A DNA stretch of 21,679 nucleotides from CAZKUN01 sp964555935 (GCA_964555935.1 CAZKUN010000159.1:1-21679), one strand, 5' to 3'; shown: positions 1-7,304, counted from the first letter of the stretch. Program-made: numbers and translations. The notes: generated by a model from the sequence alone, not told the origin.

Positions 1-2295
1 CTCGACGCGGGTGGACGTGAAGACCACGCGACCGTCGGGAAGGTACGACGGGCTGCCATCGTGGTACGGCCCCGTCGTGAGTTGCCGAAGCCCCGTGCCG
101 TCGGCGTTGATCTCCCAGATGTGAAACGAATCGCTCCCCGCGCGCGGGTCGTCGTGGTAGCTGAAGACGAGCTTCGCCCCATCGAAACTCGCGCTCATGT
201 CGAAGATGAATCCCGTCTCCGAGTGGAATACCTCGCGCGCCCTCCGCTCGGGATGGGCGGGATCGTAGATGCAGATGCTCGACCCCATTCTTCGTCCGAG
301 GTCGAGCTGGCCGAGCATCGTCCCGTTGGTGCCCTTGCGCGCGTGCGCCTCGCGCTTGATGAAGGCGACCGGCGGGCAGTCGGCGATTAGCGCTTCCCGG
401 TTCTGACGGGTGATGTTGGCGAAGAGGGTCAGCCAGCGGATGTCGCCGGGTGGTGCGTTCGAAAAATCAGGGACAGGAACCACTTTCCCGACGTCGGAAA
501 CATGGTTCCTGTCCCCATTTTTCGCGCTCTCGATCAATCGGCGCTCGACATCGGTTGAGTCCCGCTCGGCGAACCATGCGTCGGCGTCAGGCAGCGCGAG
601 TCGGAACTGCTCCGTCTCGATGGGGAAGTCGCGGTGGAGGTGGTGCCAGGAAAAATCAGGGACAGCAACCATGTTTCCGACGTCGGGAAAATGGTTGCTG
701 TCCCTATTTTTCCCCATCGCATCCCGCAAGGCCACCATCGTCTCGGGCCACGTTGCGTGCTTGCGGTAGAGGTCGGCGGTCATGCGCGTATCGGTTACGG
801 GCCCGTTGCCGACCAACTCGGCTCCGCCTGGCGCGGTCACTTTCGGGTTCTGGTACTCCGCCGCCGTCGCCCACGATCCCAAGCCCACGCCGCCCCACTG
901 GTAGAGGTCATGCGTCACCTCGTGGATCAGATCGCCATCGAGGTAGCACTGGATGGTGTCTCCCCGAACCGACACCCTCACATCGTACCAGCGGCCCGTC
1001 TCGACGCTCGCGGGACGGACCTCGGCGTAGTTTTGGGAGCGCGGGCGGGTCTCAACGGCATGCATCCCGTTGCCCCAGCCGCCGATGTTCCACCAGTAGA
1101 AGTGCTCGCTGTCCTGCACGCGAAACAGGATCAGAAAGCCCTCCTGGCCCCCGGTCTTGCGGGCTCTCACCGTGAAGTCGTAGTCGGTCCACTTCGCGAC
1201 GGGCGCAAAGGCTCGACAGTCGGGCTCGGTGCTGGACTGTCGAGCTTTTGCGTCCGCATAGCTCCACTCGCCGGTCTGCACGGTCCAGTCCTCGAAGGCG
1301 CCGCCGGGGAGGGCGGCGCCTTTCTCTGGTGCATCGCTGATGGGCTCAAGGCCCTCGAGGATCGTGCAGATGGAGACGTGATAGCCGACTCCGCAGGAGT
1401 ACGAGTCGTTGTCGGCGGGGCCGATCTCGCCGCTGCCGTAGAAGCCAAACAGCGGGGTATCGCCAAGCGTTTCGCGCATGGCCTCCAGCTCCTTGGGGAG
1501 CTGATCGCCGAGGTGCGCGCGCCGGCCGCCACAGTCGAACACGAACGCCAGCTTCGCGCGGTCGAGATGATCGCCCGCCGACTGCTCCGCCGCCTCGCGA
1601 GCGGTGCGCACCACATCCGCCGGGGGAGGGGAGTCGGCGCCGGCGGTCTTCGTGGACATGCTGACGCGGAAGTCACCGGTCAGGAGGACGCCGACGTTGA
1701 TGTCCTTCTTGACCGCTCCCTCGTGGTAGACCCACTCGCCGCCCGATGCCGCCGCGCCGACCATCGGGAAATCGCCGCCCAGGCCCTGTCCAACGCCACG
1801 CACGAGGTCATTGTCGAGCGGCACGTGGCAGGCGCCGAAGAGGATCAGAAGCCGGCCCTTGTCGATCGCGGCATCGGCCGAGGCTTTCAGCGCATCCCCG
1901 ATCCGCTTGCCGCAGGCCTGGTGCCCGCCCTCGAGGTCAGAGATCGCGACCGTTGCGTCGATATCGCCTCCGAGCGCGAGCACTCCGACAGTGCCCGTGT
2001 TGTTCTCTCGGGTCAGCGGGTTGTACGACGCGCAACCGTTGATGAGCGCCTTGGCGAAGACGCCCGCCGCCCCGGCCATGAGGGCGTCTTTCGCGGCCTG
2101 GTCATCGGCGAGGCTATCGAACAGCAGCACCAGCTTCGCCTCGCCGCCGAGGGCGTCTTTGGCGACTTGGGCCGCCTCGGAGACGGCCTTCGCCGGATCC
2201 GCCTCCGACGAGTAGCCCGTCGCGACGAGAATGTCGGCCGACACAGCCGCGCCGGCCAACGCGACCAGCGCGATGCAGCATAAGAGTCTCTTCAT
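1..2295 (-). CDS. Secreted FIST / concanavalin-like / TolB-HZS-like propeller protein, C-terminus beyond window
   Basis: The frame is open from ATG at 2295 to base 1 (765 residues) with no stop, so the C-terminus lies outside. Residues 1-20 (MKRLLCCIALVALAGAAVSA) form a signal peptide. Residues about 22-310 look like a FIST sensory domain: NGCASYNP, then FDCGGRRAHLGDQLPKE and FGFYGSGEIGP, the FIST_C pattern. Residues about 330-500 resemble a concanavalin/LamG-like lectin (GFLILFRVQDSEHFYWWNIGGW, YDVRVSVRGDTIQCYLDG). From about residue 630 the protein resembles the TolB/PD40 propeller and hydrazine-synthase-alpha middle region (PPVAFIKR, IWEINADGTGLRQLT, SYLPDGRVVFTSTR). Residues 529-549 and 592-612 are encoded by two palindromic repeats read in the same frame. 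FIST normally senses small ligands in cytoplasmic signalling proteins, so a secreted version is unusual. The domain calls are from memory of the families; the open frame is certain. The gene is divergent from the glycosidase-like gene at 2474. Confidence 0.85.
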   Translation of the reverse strand, partial: MKRLLCCIALVALAGAAVSADILVATGYSSEADPAKAVSEAAQVAKDALGGEAKLVLLFDSLADDQAAKDALMAGAAGVFAKALINGCASYNPLTRENNTGTVGVLALGGDIDATVAISDLEGGHQACGKRIGDALKASADAAIDKGRLLILFGACHVPLDNDLVRGVGQGLGGDFPMVGAAASGGEWVYHEGAVKKDINVGVLLTGDFRVSMSTKTAGADSPPPADVVRTAREAAEQSAGDHLDRAKLAFVFDCGGRRAHLGDQLPKELEAMRETLGDTPLFGFYGSGEIGPADNDSYSCGVGYHVSICTILEGLEPISDAPEKGAALPGGAFEDWTVQTGEWSYADAKARQSSTEPDCRAFAPVAKWTDYDFTVRARKTGGQEGFLILFRVQDSEHFYWWNIGGWGNGMHAVETRPRSQNYAEVRPASVETGRWYDVRVSVRGDTIQCYLDGDLIHEVTHDLYQWGGVGLGSWATAAEYQNPKVTAPGGAELVGNGPVTDTRMTADLYRKHATWPETMVALRDAMGKNRDSNHFPDVGNMVAVPDFSWHHLHRDFPIETEQFRLALPDADAWFAERDSTDVERRLIESAKNGDRNHVSDVGKVVPVPDFSNAPPGDIRWLTLFANITRQNREALIADCPPVAFIKREAHARKGTNGTMLGQLDLGRRMGSSICIYDPAHPERRAREVFHSETGFIFDMSASFDGAKLVFSYHDDPRAGSDSFHIWEINADGTGLRQLTTGPYHDGSPSYLPDGRVVFTSTRVE
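461..523. repeat. In-frame palindromic repeat, copy 1 (GACGTC-centred)
   Basis: A near-perfect 63-bp palindrome centred on GACGTC (490-495). Its left arm begins GAAAAATCAGGGACAGGAACC and its right arm ends GGTTCCTGTCCCCATTTTTC, with small mismatches near positions 468-469 and 482-488. It resembles the widespread REP-type sequences built on GGGACAGG. It lies inside the minus-strand gene and keeps the frame open, encoding KNGDRNHVSDVG then KVVPVPDFS. Confidence 0.9.
649..713. repeat. In-frame palindromic repeat, copy 2 (GACGTC-centred)
   Basis: A 65-bp palindrome centred on GACGTC (679-684), about 85 percent alike to the copy at 461-523. The arms differ by compensating changes: GGGACAGCAACC pairs with GGTTGCTGTCCC here, where copy 1 has GGGACAGGAACC and GGTTCCTGTCCC. 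It is read in the same frame as copy 1, giving KNRDSNHFPDVG then NMVAVPDFS. The two translated copies start exactly 63 codons apart. Confidence 0.9.
1204..1252. repeat. Perfect-looking hairpin inside the FIST-lectin gene
   Basis: Arms 1204-1221 and 1235-1252 pair over 18 positions with one mismatch (core GGCTCGACAGTC / GACTGTCGAGC) around a 13-nt loop. The hairpin lies inside the lectin-like part of the minus-strand gene, encoding about residues 349-364. It shares no sequence with the other repeat families in the window. Confidence 0.7.
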
Positions 2296-2317
2296 CCAAG
2301 GCCTCCTTTGCGTTCAC

Positions 2318-2391
2318 TGTAGGAGGGGTTTCAACCCCGACGCCGTTAGGTGTTCCGGGTCTACGGCGTCGGGGTTGAAACCCCTCCTACA
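2318..2391. repeat. REP-like palindromic element, copy 1
   Basis: Perfect 29-bp inverted arms (2318-2346 and 2363-2391; TGTAGGAGGGGTTTCAACCC then CCGACGCCGT) flank a 16-nt spacer. Each arm is itself a small hairpin (GGGGTT-TC-AACCCC). It sits in the divergent intergenic region 2296-2473, just upstream of the minus-strand gene starting at 2295. Three more copies occur in the window with different spacers. Confidence 0.95.
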
Positions 2392-2473
2392 TGAATGCTT
2401 CGCCGCGCGGGGAGAACTGCCTTCAGCAAACCTCAGGAGGGACTTCCGCGCGGACCGGGCAAGCACGTGCCAG

Positions 2474-4081
2474 ATGCGCATAACGCGACGCGAGATGATC
2501 GCGATGACCGGCGCGGCGGGGATGACTCTCGGCGCGCGTGGATTTGCGGCGCCCCGTCGTCGAGAGTCGCGACACGAGTCAACTAACGGAGGGCCGGACG
2601 AAATGGCTAGACGCGTGTTCTTCTATGATGACTGGGATCTGGATGCAAGGCGGAACCTCGCGCTAACGCCCGGACCGGTTGAGAAGCTCGGGGCCATCGA
2701 CTGGGAGATGAACTCCTTCGGTCACGACCATGAGGCCGTCTTTGCAGGCGCGGTGGTGCCCATGCCGGGCGGCGGGTATCGGCACTACCACTCTAGCCAC
2801 GCCGGCGGCGACTGGCGCACCTTCCACATCGGCATCGCCGAATCAGCCGACGGGCTGAAGTGGACCAAGCCGAAGCTCGGGCAGGTGACGATCAACGGTC
2901 AGGACACGAACCTCCTGCGCCCGAAGGGCATGCCCGACGGCGCGGCGCTCATCCAACCCCAAGTCTGCCGCGTCGCCGATGCCGAGTGGCGGATGTGGTA
3001 TTGGTGGCACGGTCACGACATCGCCCATGTCCGCTACATCGCGTGCGAGAGCAAGGACGGGATCGACTGGCGCGTCATCGATATCGACATGCCCCACATC
3101 ATGCACCCGTCGGATCTCGAACTGGGCCAGGGCGCGTGGGTCGCGGGGCTGACGGCGGCCAACCCGGAGGCTCGCTTTGACGATCAGCGGACGATGGACT
3201 TCCACGAAGCCAAGCGCCTGCGCAGTAACGACGCGACCAGCGTCTACTACAACGACCTCACGCGGCGGTTCGAGTTCTGTTCGGTCTGGCTGATTCCCGT
3301 CGACGAATCGACCGGTCGCGTGACGCCTCACGACAACGCGCCGCAGGTGTTGCGTGTCGTCCAGCGGCGCGAGAGCCCCGACGGCATCGCGTGGAGCGAT
3401 CCCGAGATCATCCTCATGCCCGACGCCGACGATCCGCTGCAGCAACAGTTCTATTACCTGGCGACGCACCGCGATGAGGACTGGCATGTGGGCCTGCTCG
3501 GCGGTTACCGATGCTGGGAGCAGACGATGGACATCGAGATCTGCTTCAGCCGCGACGGACATCGCTGGCAGCGGCCGTTGCGGGGCGGCTGGGTACCGCG
3601 CGGCGGGCCGGACGAGACGGACCATTGGTACGCGTACGCGACGAATGGATTCATCGATGAGGGCGACTCGTGGCTCCTGCTCTATGACGGCGGCAACCTG
3701 CTGCACAACGGGGAGCTGCCCGAGGGGATTCCCGAGGAGAAGCGCGCGGTCATGGCCGCCCGGACGCCGAAGGGACGGTTTGCCGGCCTGACCTCTACGC
3801 CGGGAATGGTCGGCGCGCTGACATTGAAGCCGTTCATGCGTTGCGGCGAGGGTCTGATCGTGGATGCCAACATCAGCGGTCGACTCCAGGCGGAACTCCG
3901 CGATCCGTACGGCCGCCCGCTGCCGGGCTATGAGTTGAGCAACTGCGCGCCGATCACCGGCGATTCACAGACCCACGCCCTCACCTGGTCAGGCGGCAAG
4001 ACCGGCGCGGAGTTTCAGTGGGATGTCTGCGCGCTGCGCGTGGAGGTGGAAGACGGGACGGTTTACTCGGTTGGGGTGTGA
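2474..4081 (+). CDS. Tat-exported glycosidase-like five-bladed-propeller protein
   Basis: 535 residues from ATG 2474. The N-terminus MRITRREMIAMTGAAGMTLG is a twin-arginine-type signal (TRREM then a hydrophobic, Ala/Gly-rich stretch). The body carries repeated DGxxW motifs (ESADGLKW, ESKDGIDW, ESPDGIAW, SRDGHRW), as in GH32/43/62/68/117/130 propellers, so it probably binds or hydrolyses a saccharide. The C-terminal 90 residues (LQAELRDPYGRPLPGYELSN, then TGDSQTHALTWSGG) form a domain shared with the protein at 20190-21584. Start choice is uncertain: ATG 2474 lacks a spaced Shine-Dalgarno, while in-frame ATG 2603 has GGAGGG at 2588-2593 and would give a 492-aa cytoplasmic protein. Reading upstream to 2231 would run through a repeat and is unlikely. 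Substrate unknown. Confidence 0.82.
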   Translation: MRITRREMIAMTGAAGMTLGARGFAAPRRRESRHESTNGGPDEMARRVFFYDDWDLDARRNLALTPGPVEKLGAIDWEMNSFGHDHEAVFAGAVVPMPGGGYRHYHSSHAGGDWRTFHIGIAESADGLKWTKPKLGQVTINGQDTNLLRPKGMPDGAALIQPQVCRVADAEWRMWYWWHGHDIAHVRYIACESKDGIDWRVIDIDMPHIMHPSDLELGQGAWVAGLTAANPEARFDDQRTMDFHEAKRLRSNDATSVYYNDLTRRFEFCSVWLIPVDESTGRVTPHDNAPQVLRVVQRRESPDGIAWSDPEIILMPDADDPLQQQFYYLATHRDEDWHVGLLGGYRCWEQTMDIEICFSRDGHRWQRPLRGGWVPRGGPDETDHWYAYATNGFIDEGDSWLLLYDGGNLLHNGELPEGIPEEKRAVMAARTPKGRFAGLTSTPGMVGALTLKPFMRCGEGLIVDANISGRLQAELRDPYGRPLPGYELSNCAPITGDSQTHALTWSGGKTGAEFQWDVCALRVEVEDGTVYSVGV

Positions 4082-4098
4082 TACGAGGCCTTCATGCA

Positions 4099-4195
4099 TG
4101 TAGGAGGGGTTTTAACCCCGACGCCGTGGGGACGGCCGCAGGCAGGAATGCCTGCGCCACGCAAACGACGTGTCGGGGTTGAAACCCCTCCTACA
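4099..4195. repeat. REP-like palindromic element, copy 2, with a nested palindrome
   Basis: Arms 4099-4122 and 4172-4195 match over 24 bp with one mismatch (GGGGTTTTAACCCC in the left arm). The spacer carries a second palindrome, CGCAGGCA-GGAA-TGCCTGCG (4137-4156). The element fills the convergent gap between the genes ending at 4081 and 4191. Its outer arm supplies the TAG stop (4191-4193, complement) of the URO-D-like gene. Confidence 0.93.
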
Positions 4196-5294
4196 GTGGC
4201 GGGTACTTCCAGACCAACTCGCGCAGCTTCTCGTAGAAGTAGCGGTAGTTGTCCCAGCTCACGTCGGGCGGAACGAAGTGATCCACGGCGGGGATGAAGC
4301 GGCCCTGCTCGAGCATCCACGGCACCTTCGCGAGTTCGGCGTCTATCGCCGCGCGGTCCTTGGCGAGGGCGGCTTTGTTCATGCCGCCGATCATGCCTAG
4401 CTCCGGGAACTCGCGCCTCACCTCGGTGATGTCGAGCCCCATCTGCGTCTCCCACGGGAAGATGAGGTTGACCCCGCCCTCAAGCCAGAGCGGAACGAGC
4501 TTTCTCACGTCGCCATCGCTGTCGACGATGATGTGTTCAACGCCCGCCTGCCGCAGCGTCGAGGTGAGTCGTTCGTATCGAGGCAGTAAGAACTCGCGGA
4601 ACATGTCCGGCCCGATCAGCGGCCCGTTCTTGAAGCACATGTCCTCCCAGACGAAGAAGTAATCGAGCGGGCAGTCGCGATGCACGCGCGTGTAGAAGGC
4701 GACCCACAGGTCGCACATCGTGTCGAGGATCTCGCTCAGCAGCTCCGGGTCATCGAAGAACATGAAGACGAGGTTCTCGAGCCCGATGATCTGCCTCGGT
4801 CCGCCGAAGAAGCCGATCGGGAGATCCCCCGCGAAGACGGGCTCGCTGGAGATCCGCGCGGCCATACAGATGTCGTCCCAGTTCGCGGGCAGACGTCCCG
4901 GCGCGTCGGGATCGAAGCGATGCTTCTCGCGCTCCCAGTCCTCGCGGTTCTCGATGGGGAATGACAGGAACGTGGGCATCGAGCCGCGGTCCTTGCGCTC
5001 GAGCTGCTTCACGCCGAAGTGATCCACGATGACGCGCTGGTCCTCGTCTTCCTCAACCACCTCGGGAGTGAACGCGGGGCACATGAACCCGTTGACATGA
5101 AGCTGGTATCCGCGATGCCCCTCAAAGCCGACGATCTCCATGATCGTCTCCCAGGTGGCGTCGGCGGCGAGACCCTCGGTCTTCCAGCGCTCGACAGCCG
5201 CTGGCCAGGGGCCAAAGACCGAGTAGAACGGCGCTCGGTCAACGGTCTGGCCACGCATCAGGCGCGTGAAGCGCTCGCGGTTGGTGAGGTCCAT
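4191..5294 (-). CDS. Uroporphyrinogen decarboxylase (URO-D) superfamily protein, probably not HemE
   Basis: 367 residues from ATG 5294 (MDLTNRERFTRLMRGQTVDR) to a TAG inside a repeat. The opening and the later stretches GPLIGPDMFREFLLPRYERL and GGVNLIFPWETQMGLDITEV, plus MIGGMNKAALAKDRAAID, fit the URO-D/MtaA-type TIM barrel. The RQAGR motif of true HemE is absent: the N-terminal region reads RAPFYSVFGPWPAAVERW. The HxC zinc motif of MtaA-type corrinoid methyltransferases is also absent; the equivalent place reads HIIVDSDGD. Families like this are abundant in Armatimonadota and Planctomycetota and are suspected of methyl transfer or demethylation, but no partner corrinoid protein lies nearby. 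The open frame extends to 5465 but this extension is low-complexity and overlaps other genes. No strong Shine-Dalgarno is visible before 5294. It is last in a minus-strand run. Confidence 0.88.
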   Translation of the reverse strand: MDLTNRERFTRLMRGQTVDRAPFYSVFGPWPAAVERWKTEGLAADATWETIMEIVGFEGHRGYQLHVNGFMCPAFTPEVVEEDEDQRVIVDHFGVKQLERKDRGSMPTFLSFPIENREDWEREKHRFDPDAPGRLPANWDDICMAARISSEPVFAGDLPIGFFGGPRQIIGLENLVFMFFDDPELLSEILDTMCDLWVAFYTRVHRDCPLDYFFVWEDMCFKNGPLIGPDMFREFLLPRYERLTSTLRQAGVEHIIVDSDGDVRKLVPLWLEGGVNLIFPWETQMGLDITEVRREFPELGMIGGMNKAALAKDRAAIDAELAKVPWMLEQGRFIPAVDHFVPPDVSWDNYRYFYEKLRELVWKYPPL

Positions 5295-5335
5295 GGTGGA
5301 CGGCTGGTTCGTTGCCGGTGGAGGTGAGTCCTTGG

Positions 5336-5407
5336 CTAACGGCGGGCGAACACGAATACGATCTGGGCGACTACCATGGGCGCACCCAGGCCGACGATGG
5401 CGATCAT
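5336..5407 (-). CDS. Possible 23-aa single-TM microprotein, ATGA-coupled
   Basis: ATG 5407-5405 overlaps the TGA stop (5406-5404) of the preceding glycine-zipper gene as ATGA, the usual geometry of translational coupling. The frame gives MIAIVGLGAPMVVAQIVFVF then ARR and a TAG at 5338-5336. It is a single hydrophobic segment ending in two arginines, as expected of a small membrane protein. A longer open frame to 5833 exists but is antisense-like and overlaps real genes, so only the coupled start is offered. It is too short to be sure of from sequence alone. Confidence 0.4.
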   Translation of the reverse strand: MIAIVGLGAPMVVAQIVFVFARR

Positions 5408-5640
5408 GATCCACGGGTCGGCGCGTTGGCTTTGGCGCGCAACACGGCGAAGAGAACGAGCCCAAGCACGACGCCCGCCACGTTGCCGATCACCAACCCC
5501 AGCACCAACTTGCCCGTGGCGAGCCCAGCGATGATGCCAACCAACAGAGCGACGCCGATGGCGAGGGAGACGGCGAGCCCCGCTCGCGGGCCGATGCTGT
5601 GGCGATCGCTGATCGGCGGGACGACTGGAGGAATGATCAT
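5404..5640 (-). CDS. Small glycine-zipper membrane protein
   Basis: 78 residues from ATG 5640, chosen because AAGGAGA lies at 5649-5655 (complement) with 8-nt spacing. The longer frame to 5739 has no such site. After MIIPPVVPPISDRHSIGPRA come two Gly/Ala/Val-rich membrane segments (about residues 20-42 and 45-67: AVSLAIGVALLVGIIAGLAT and VLGLVIGNVAGVVLGLVLF) and a short basic tail. The packing resembles glycine-zipper proteins. A similar but non-identical protein lies at 8866-9177 in the same strand run. Function is unknown; it may be part of an envelope-associated set with the LolA-like genes upstream. Confidence 0.8.
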   Translation of the reverse strand: MIIPPVVPPISDRHSIGPRAGLAVSLAIGVALLVGIIAGLATGKLVLGLVIGNVAGVVLGLVLFAVLRAKANAPTRGS

Positions 5641-5754
5641 TGCGTGAATCTCCTTGAATACGAACGCCCCGGCCACCGTCAGCGGAGGGTGGTGGACGAG
5701 GCGCTCGCTCTGGCTCCCGAGGGGATCTCGGTCTGCCAAATCGGTGTCTGGTGT

Positions 5755-6564
5755 CTAGCCGCCCTGCATCGCCGCTGCGACTGCCGCGTTGAACTCGGCG
5801 CCCACGTCTTCGCCCGTGCGATCGGCGGTCCATTCGATCACTTCGGCGTCCTCGGGCAGCTCCATCGTGAGCATCTCATCGGTGACATCGACGGTGGGAT
5901 CGATCTCCGGGCAGGTGATGCGAATCGTCAGCGTCATCGCGCCCTCAAGCTCCATGTAGAAGCCACGGAAGCCGCCCGTCTCTTTCTCGAGCGCCACCTG
6001 AACGGTCGCCAGGTCGCTGCCATCGGGGACGCCCTTGAGCATGCCTGTCCATGGCTCAAGCCCGTCCTCATGGACGCTCAGGATCCAGCACTCCTCGCCG
6101 ATCTCGTCCTCGCTGGTGATGGTGAAGTGCTCCTTCGTTTCCTCGATGAGGTCGAAGAGCTGGGTGGGCTCGCCGATGCCCGCGGCGCGGAGCATGTCCG
6201 CGCGGTCCTCGCCGAAGTCGTCAAGGCTCTCCTTGGGAATGTGAAGCGCAACGTTCGCCGGGCCCATTAGTAAGGTGATCTCCTCGGGCGTGAAGGCCAG
6301 CAGCGTGCCGTCGTCCTTCTCCATCCGGAAGTGCTCCAGATCGCGAATCCATAGCTCCTGGATATCCTCGCCCTGGTCCTGGCCGTTGACGGTCACGTTC
6401 TGATGCATGCGCAGGAAGACCGCTGCATCGTCCTCGATCATCGTCTTGAACTTCTCTAGCAACGGCGCTAGCCGGGCGTCTTCCTGGGCTGACACTGCCG
6501 ACGCGACGCACAGTGCCCCGATGGCGCTGACGGCGATCAGTACGAGCGCGGATCTACGACTCAT
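5755..6564 (-). CDS. Secreted LolA-like (lipoprotein-sorting-fold) protein A
   Basis: 269 residues from ATG 6564, preceded by GGAGGG (6573-6578, complement). The longer frame to 6822 overlaps the bPH2 gene and is rejected. Residues 1-26 (MSRRSALVLIAVSAIGALCV then ASAVSA) form a signal peptide. The mature part (ELWIRDLEHFRMEKDDGTLL, then ECWILSV and VALEKETGGFRGFYMELEG) alternates beta strands in the manner of the LolA/LppX-type half-barrel that carries lipids or lipoproteins in the periplasm. It has the same length and pattern as 7305-8150, and both end in an E-x-x-G-x-x-F/xNA-AA-type helix, so they are paralogues. The fold assignment is from pattern and has moderate certainty. Shares a strand and close spacing with its neighbours. 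Confidence 0.83.
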   Translation of the reverse strand: MSRRSALVLIAVSAIGALCVASAVSAQEDARLAPLLEKFKTMIEDDAAVFLRMHQNVTVNGQDQGEDIQELWIRDLEHFRMEKDDGTLLAFTPEEITLLMGPANVALHIPKESLDDFGEDRADMLRAAGIGEPTQLFDLIEETKEHFTITSEDEIGEECWILSVHEDGLEPWTGMLKGVPDGSDLATVQVALEKETGGFRGFYMELEGAMTLTIRITCPEIDPTVDVTDEMLTMELPEDAEVIEWTADRTGEDVGAEFNAAVAAAMQGG

Positions 6565-6652
6565 AGCTCGGTCCCTCCGACGCAGTATTCTCGACGTCTG
6601 CCGGCACTGCAATGAATTGGCCAGGCGCGGACGGCAATGAGCTGTGGGGTGT

Positions 6653-7300
6653 CTACTCGTCCTTCTCAAGCAACTCACGGATCGCGCGGACCTCGGTGAT
6701 GAGTTCCTGGAGGGCCTCGCCATCGGTTGATGGCGGACCGGCCGATCCGCCACCCAGGGCGGGGCTCGTGTCGGCTCGGTAGCGACGGAGCTGGCGGACG
6801 AGGACGTCCCGGACTTTCTCATGCTTGGTGAGCCCGACGAGGCGTTCTTCGGCCGCTGCCGTGCCGCTGGATCCGGCGGTCTGGATATTGACGGCGCCGA
6901 TCCCGAAGAAGAGCCTGTCGAACCACTTGCGGGTGACCGAGACGTTGGTGACCGTCCTGAACGGCACGATCTTGTGGACGCGCCCGAAGACGCCCTTGTG
7001 GACGACGACTTCCTCGTTGGTCATCTCATACGCGATGCCGTCGACCCAGCGCGGGATGTACCAGGCGGCGCAGGCCCAGTGGATTAGCGTGTAGGAGGCC
7101 ACGAGGGCCCAGGTCCAAGGCGCCTGCATGCCCTCCCCAGCGACCAACTCAAGCGGCAGCGAGAGGACCGCCAGCGTCGCGGTCGACGCGGACCAGATCA
7201 GGAACGCGTCGAACCAGCACCGCTTCGTGTACTGCTGCTGATTCGGGTGGAACTTGACTCTCTTGTCGCCGGTCTCCGATGCGGCCGTGTCCTCAGACAT
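6653..7300 (-). CDS. bPH2 (DUF304, YdbT-like) PH-domain membrane protein
   Basis: 215 residues from ATG 7300, with GGAGGAG 8 nt upstream. The start lies 4 nt after the stop of the LolA-like gene at 7305-8150, so the two are cotranscribed. Two membrane segments occur near residues 29-52 and 61-84. They are followed by a bacterial PH domain: IAYEMTNEEVVVHKGVFGRV, IVPFRTVTNVSVTRKWFDRL and FFGIGAVNIQTAG match the family pattern of Gv(f)-r-ip-r-i--v----l-r-fGig-v-i-tag. The C-terminus is a Pro/Gly linker and a short coiled coil (LQELITEVRAIRELLEKDE). This family is often placed in envelope processes but is poorly characterised. Flanking by two LolA-like paralogues suggests a shared envelope job, which is inference. 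Confidence 0.9.
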   Translation of the reverse strand: MSEDTAASETGDKRVKFHPNQQQYTKRCWFDAFLIWSASTATLAVLSLPLELVAGEGMQAPWTWALVASYTLIHWACAAWYIPRWVDGIAYEMTNEEVVVHKGVFGRVHKIVPFRTVTNVSVTRKWFDRLFFGIGAVNIQTAGSSGTAAAEERLVGLTKHEKVRDVLVRQLRRYRADTSPALGGGSAGPPSTDGEALQELITEVRAIRELLEKDE

Positions 7301-7304
7301 GGCA

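Noticed and set aside
634..2283. A 549-aa open frame on the plus strand
   Set aside because: It is antisense to the minus-strand FIST gene, which has a signal peptide, recognisable domains and in-frame continuity; the plus frame is an arginine/valine-rich shadow typical of GC-rich DNA.
2231..2473. Extended N-terminus of the glycosidase-like protein
   Set aside because: It would run through the palindromic repeat and overlap the divergent gene; the Tat-type signal starts at 2474.
5295..5465. Extended N-terminus of the URO-D-like protein
   Set aside because: It is low-complexity, overlaps the microprotein and glycine-zipper genes, and the family begins at MDLTNRERF.
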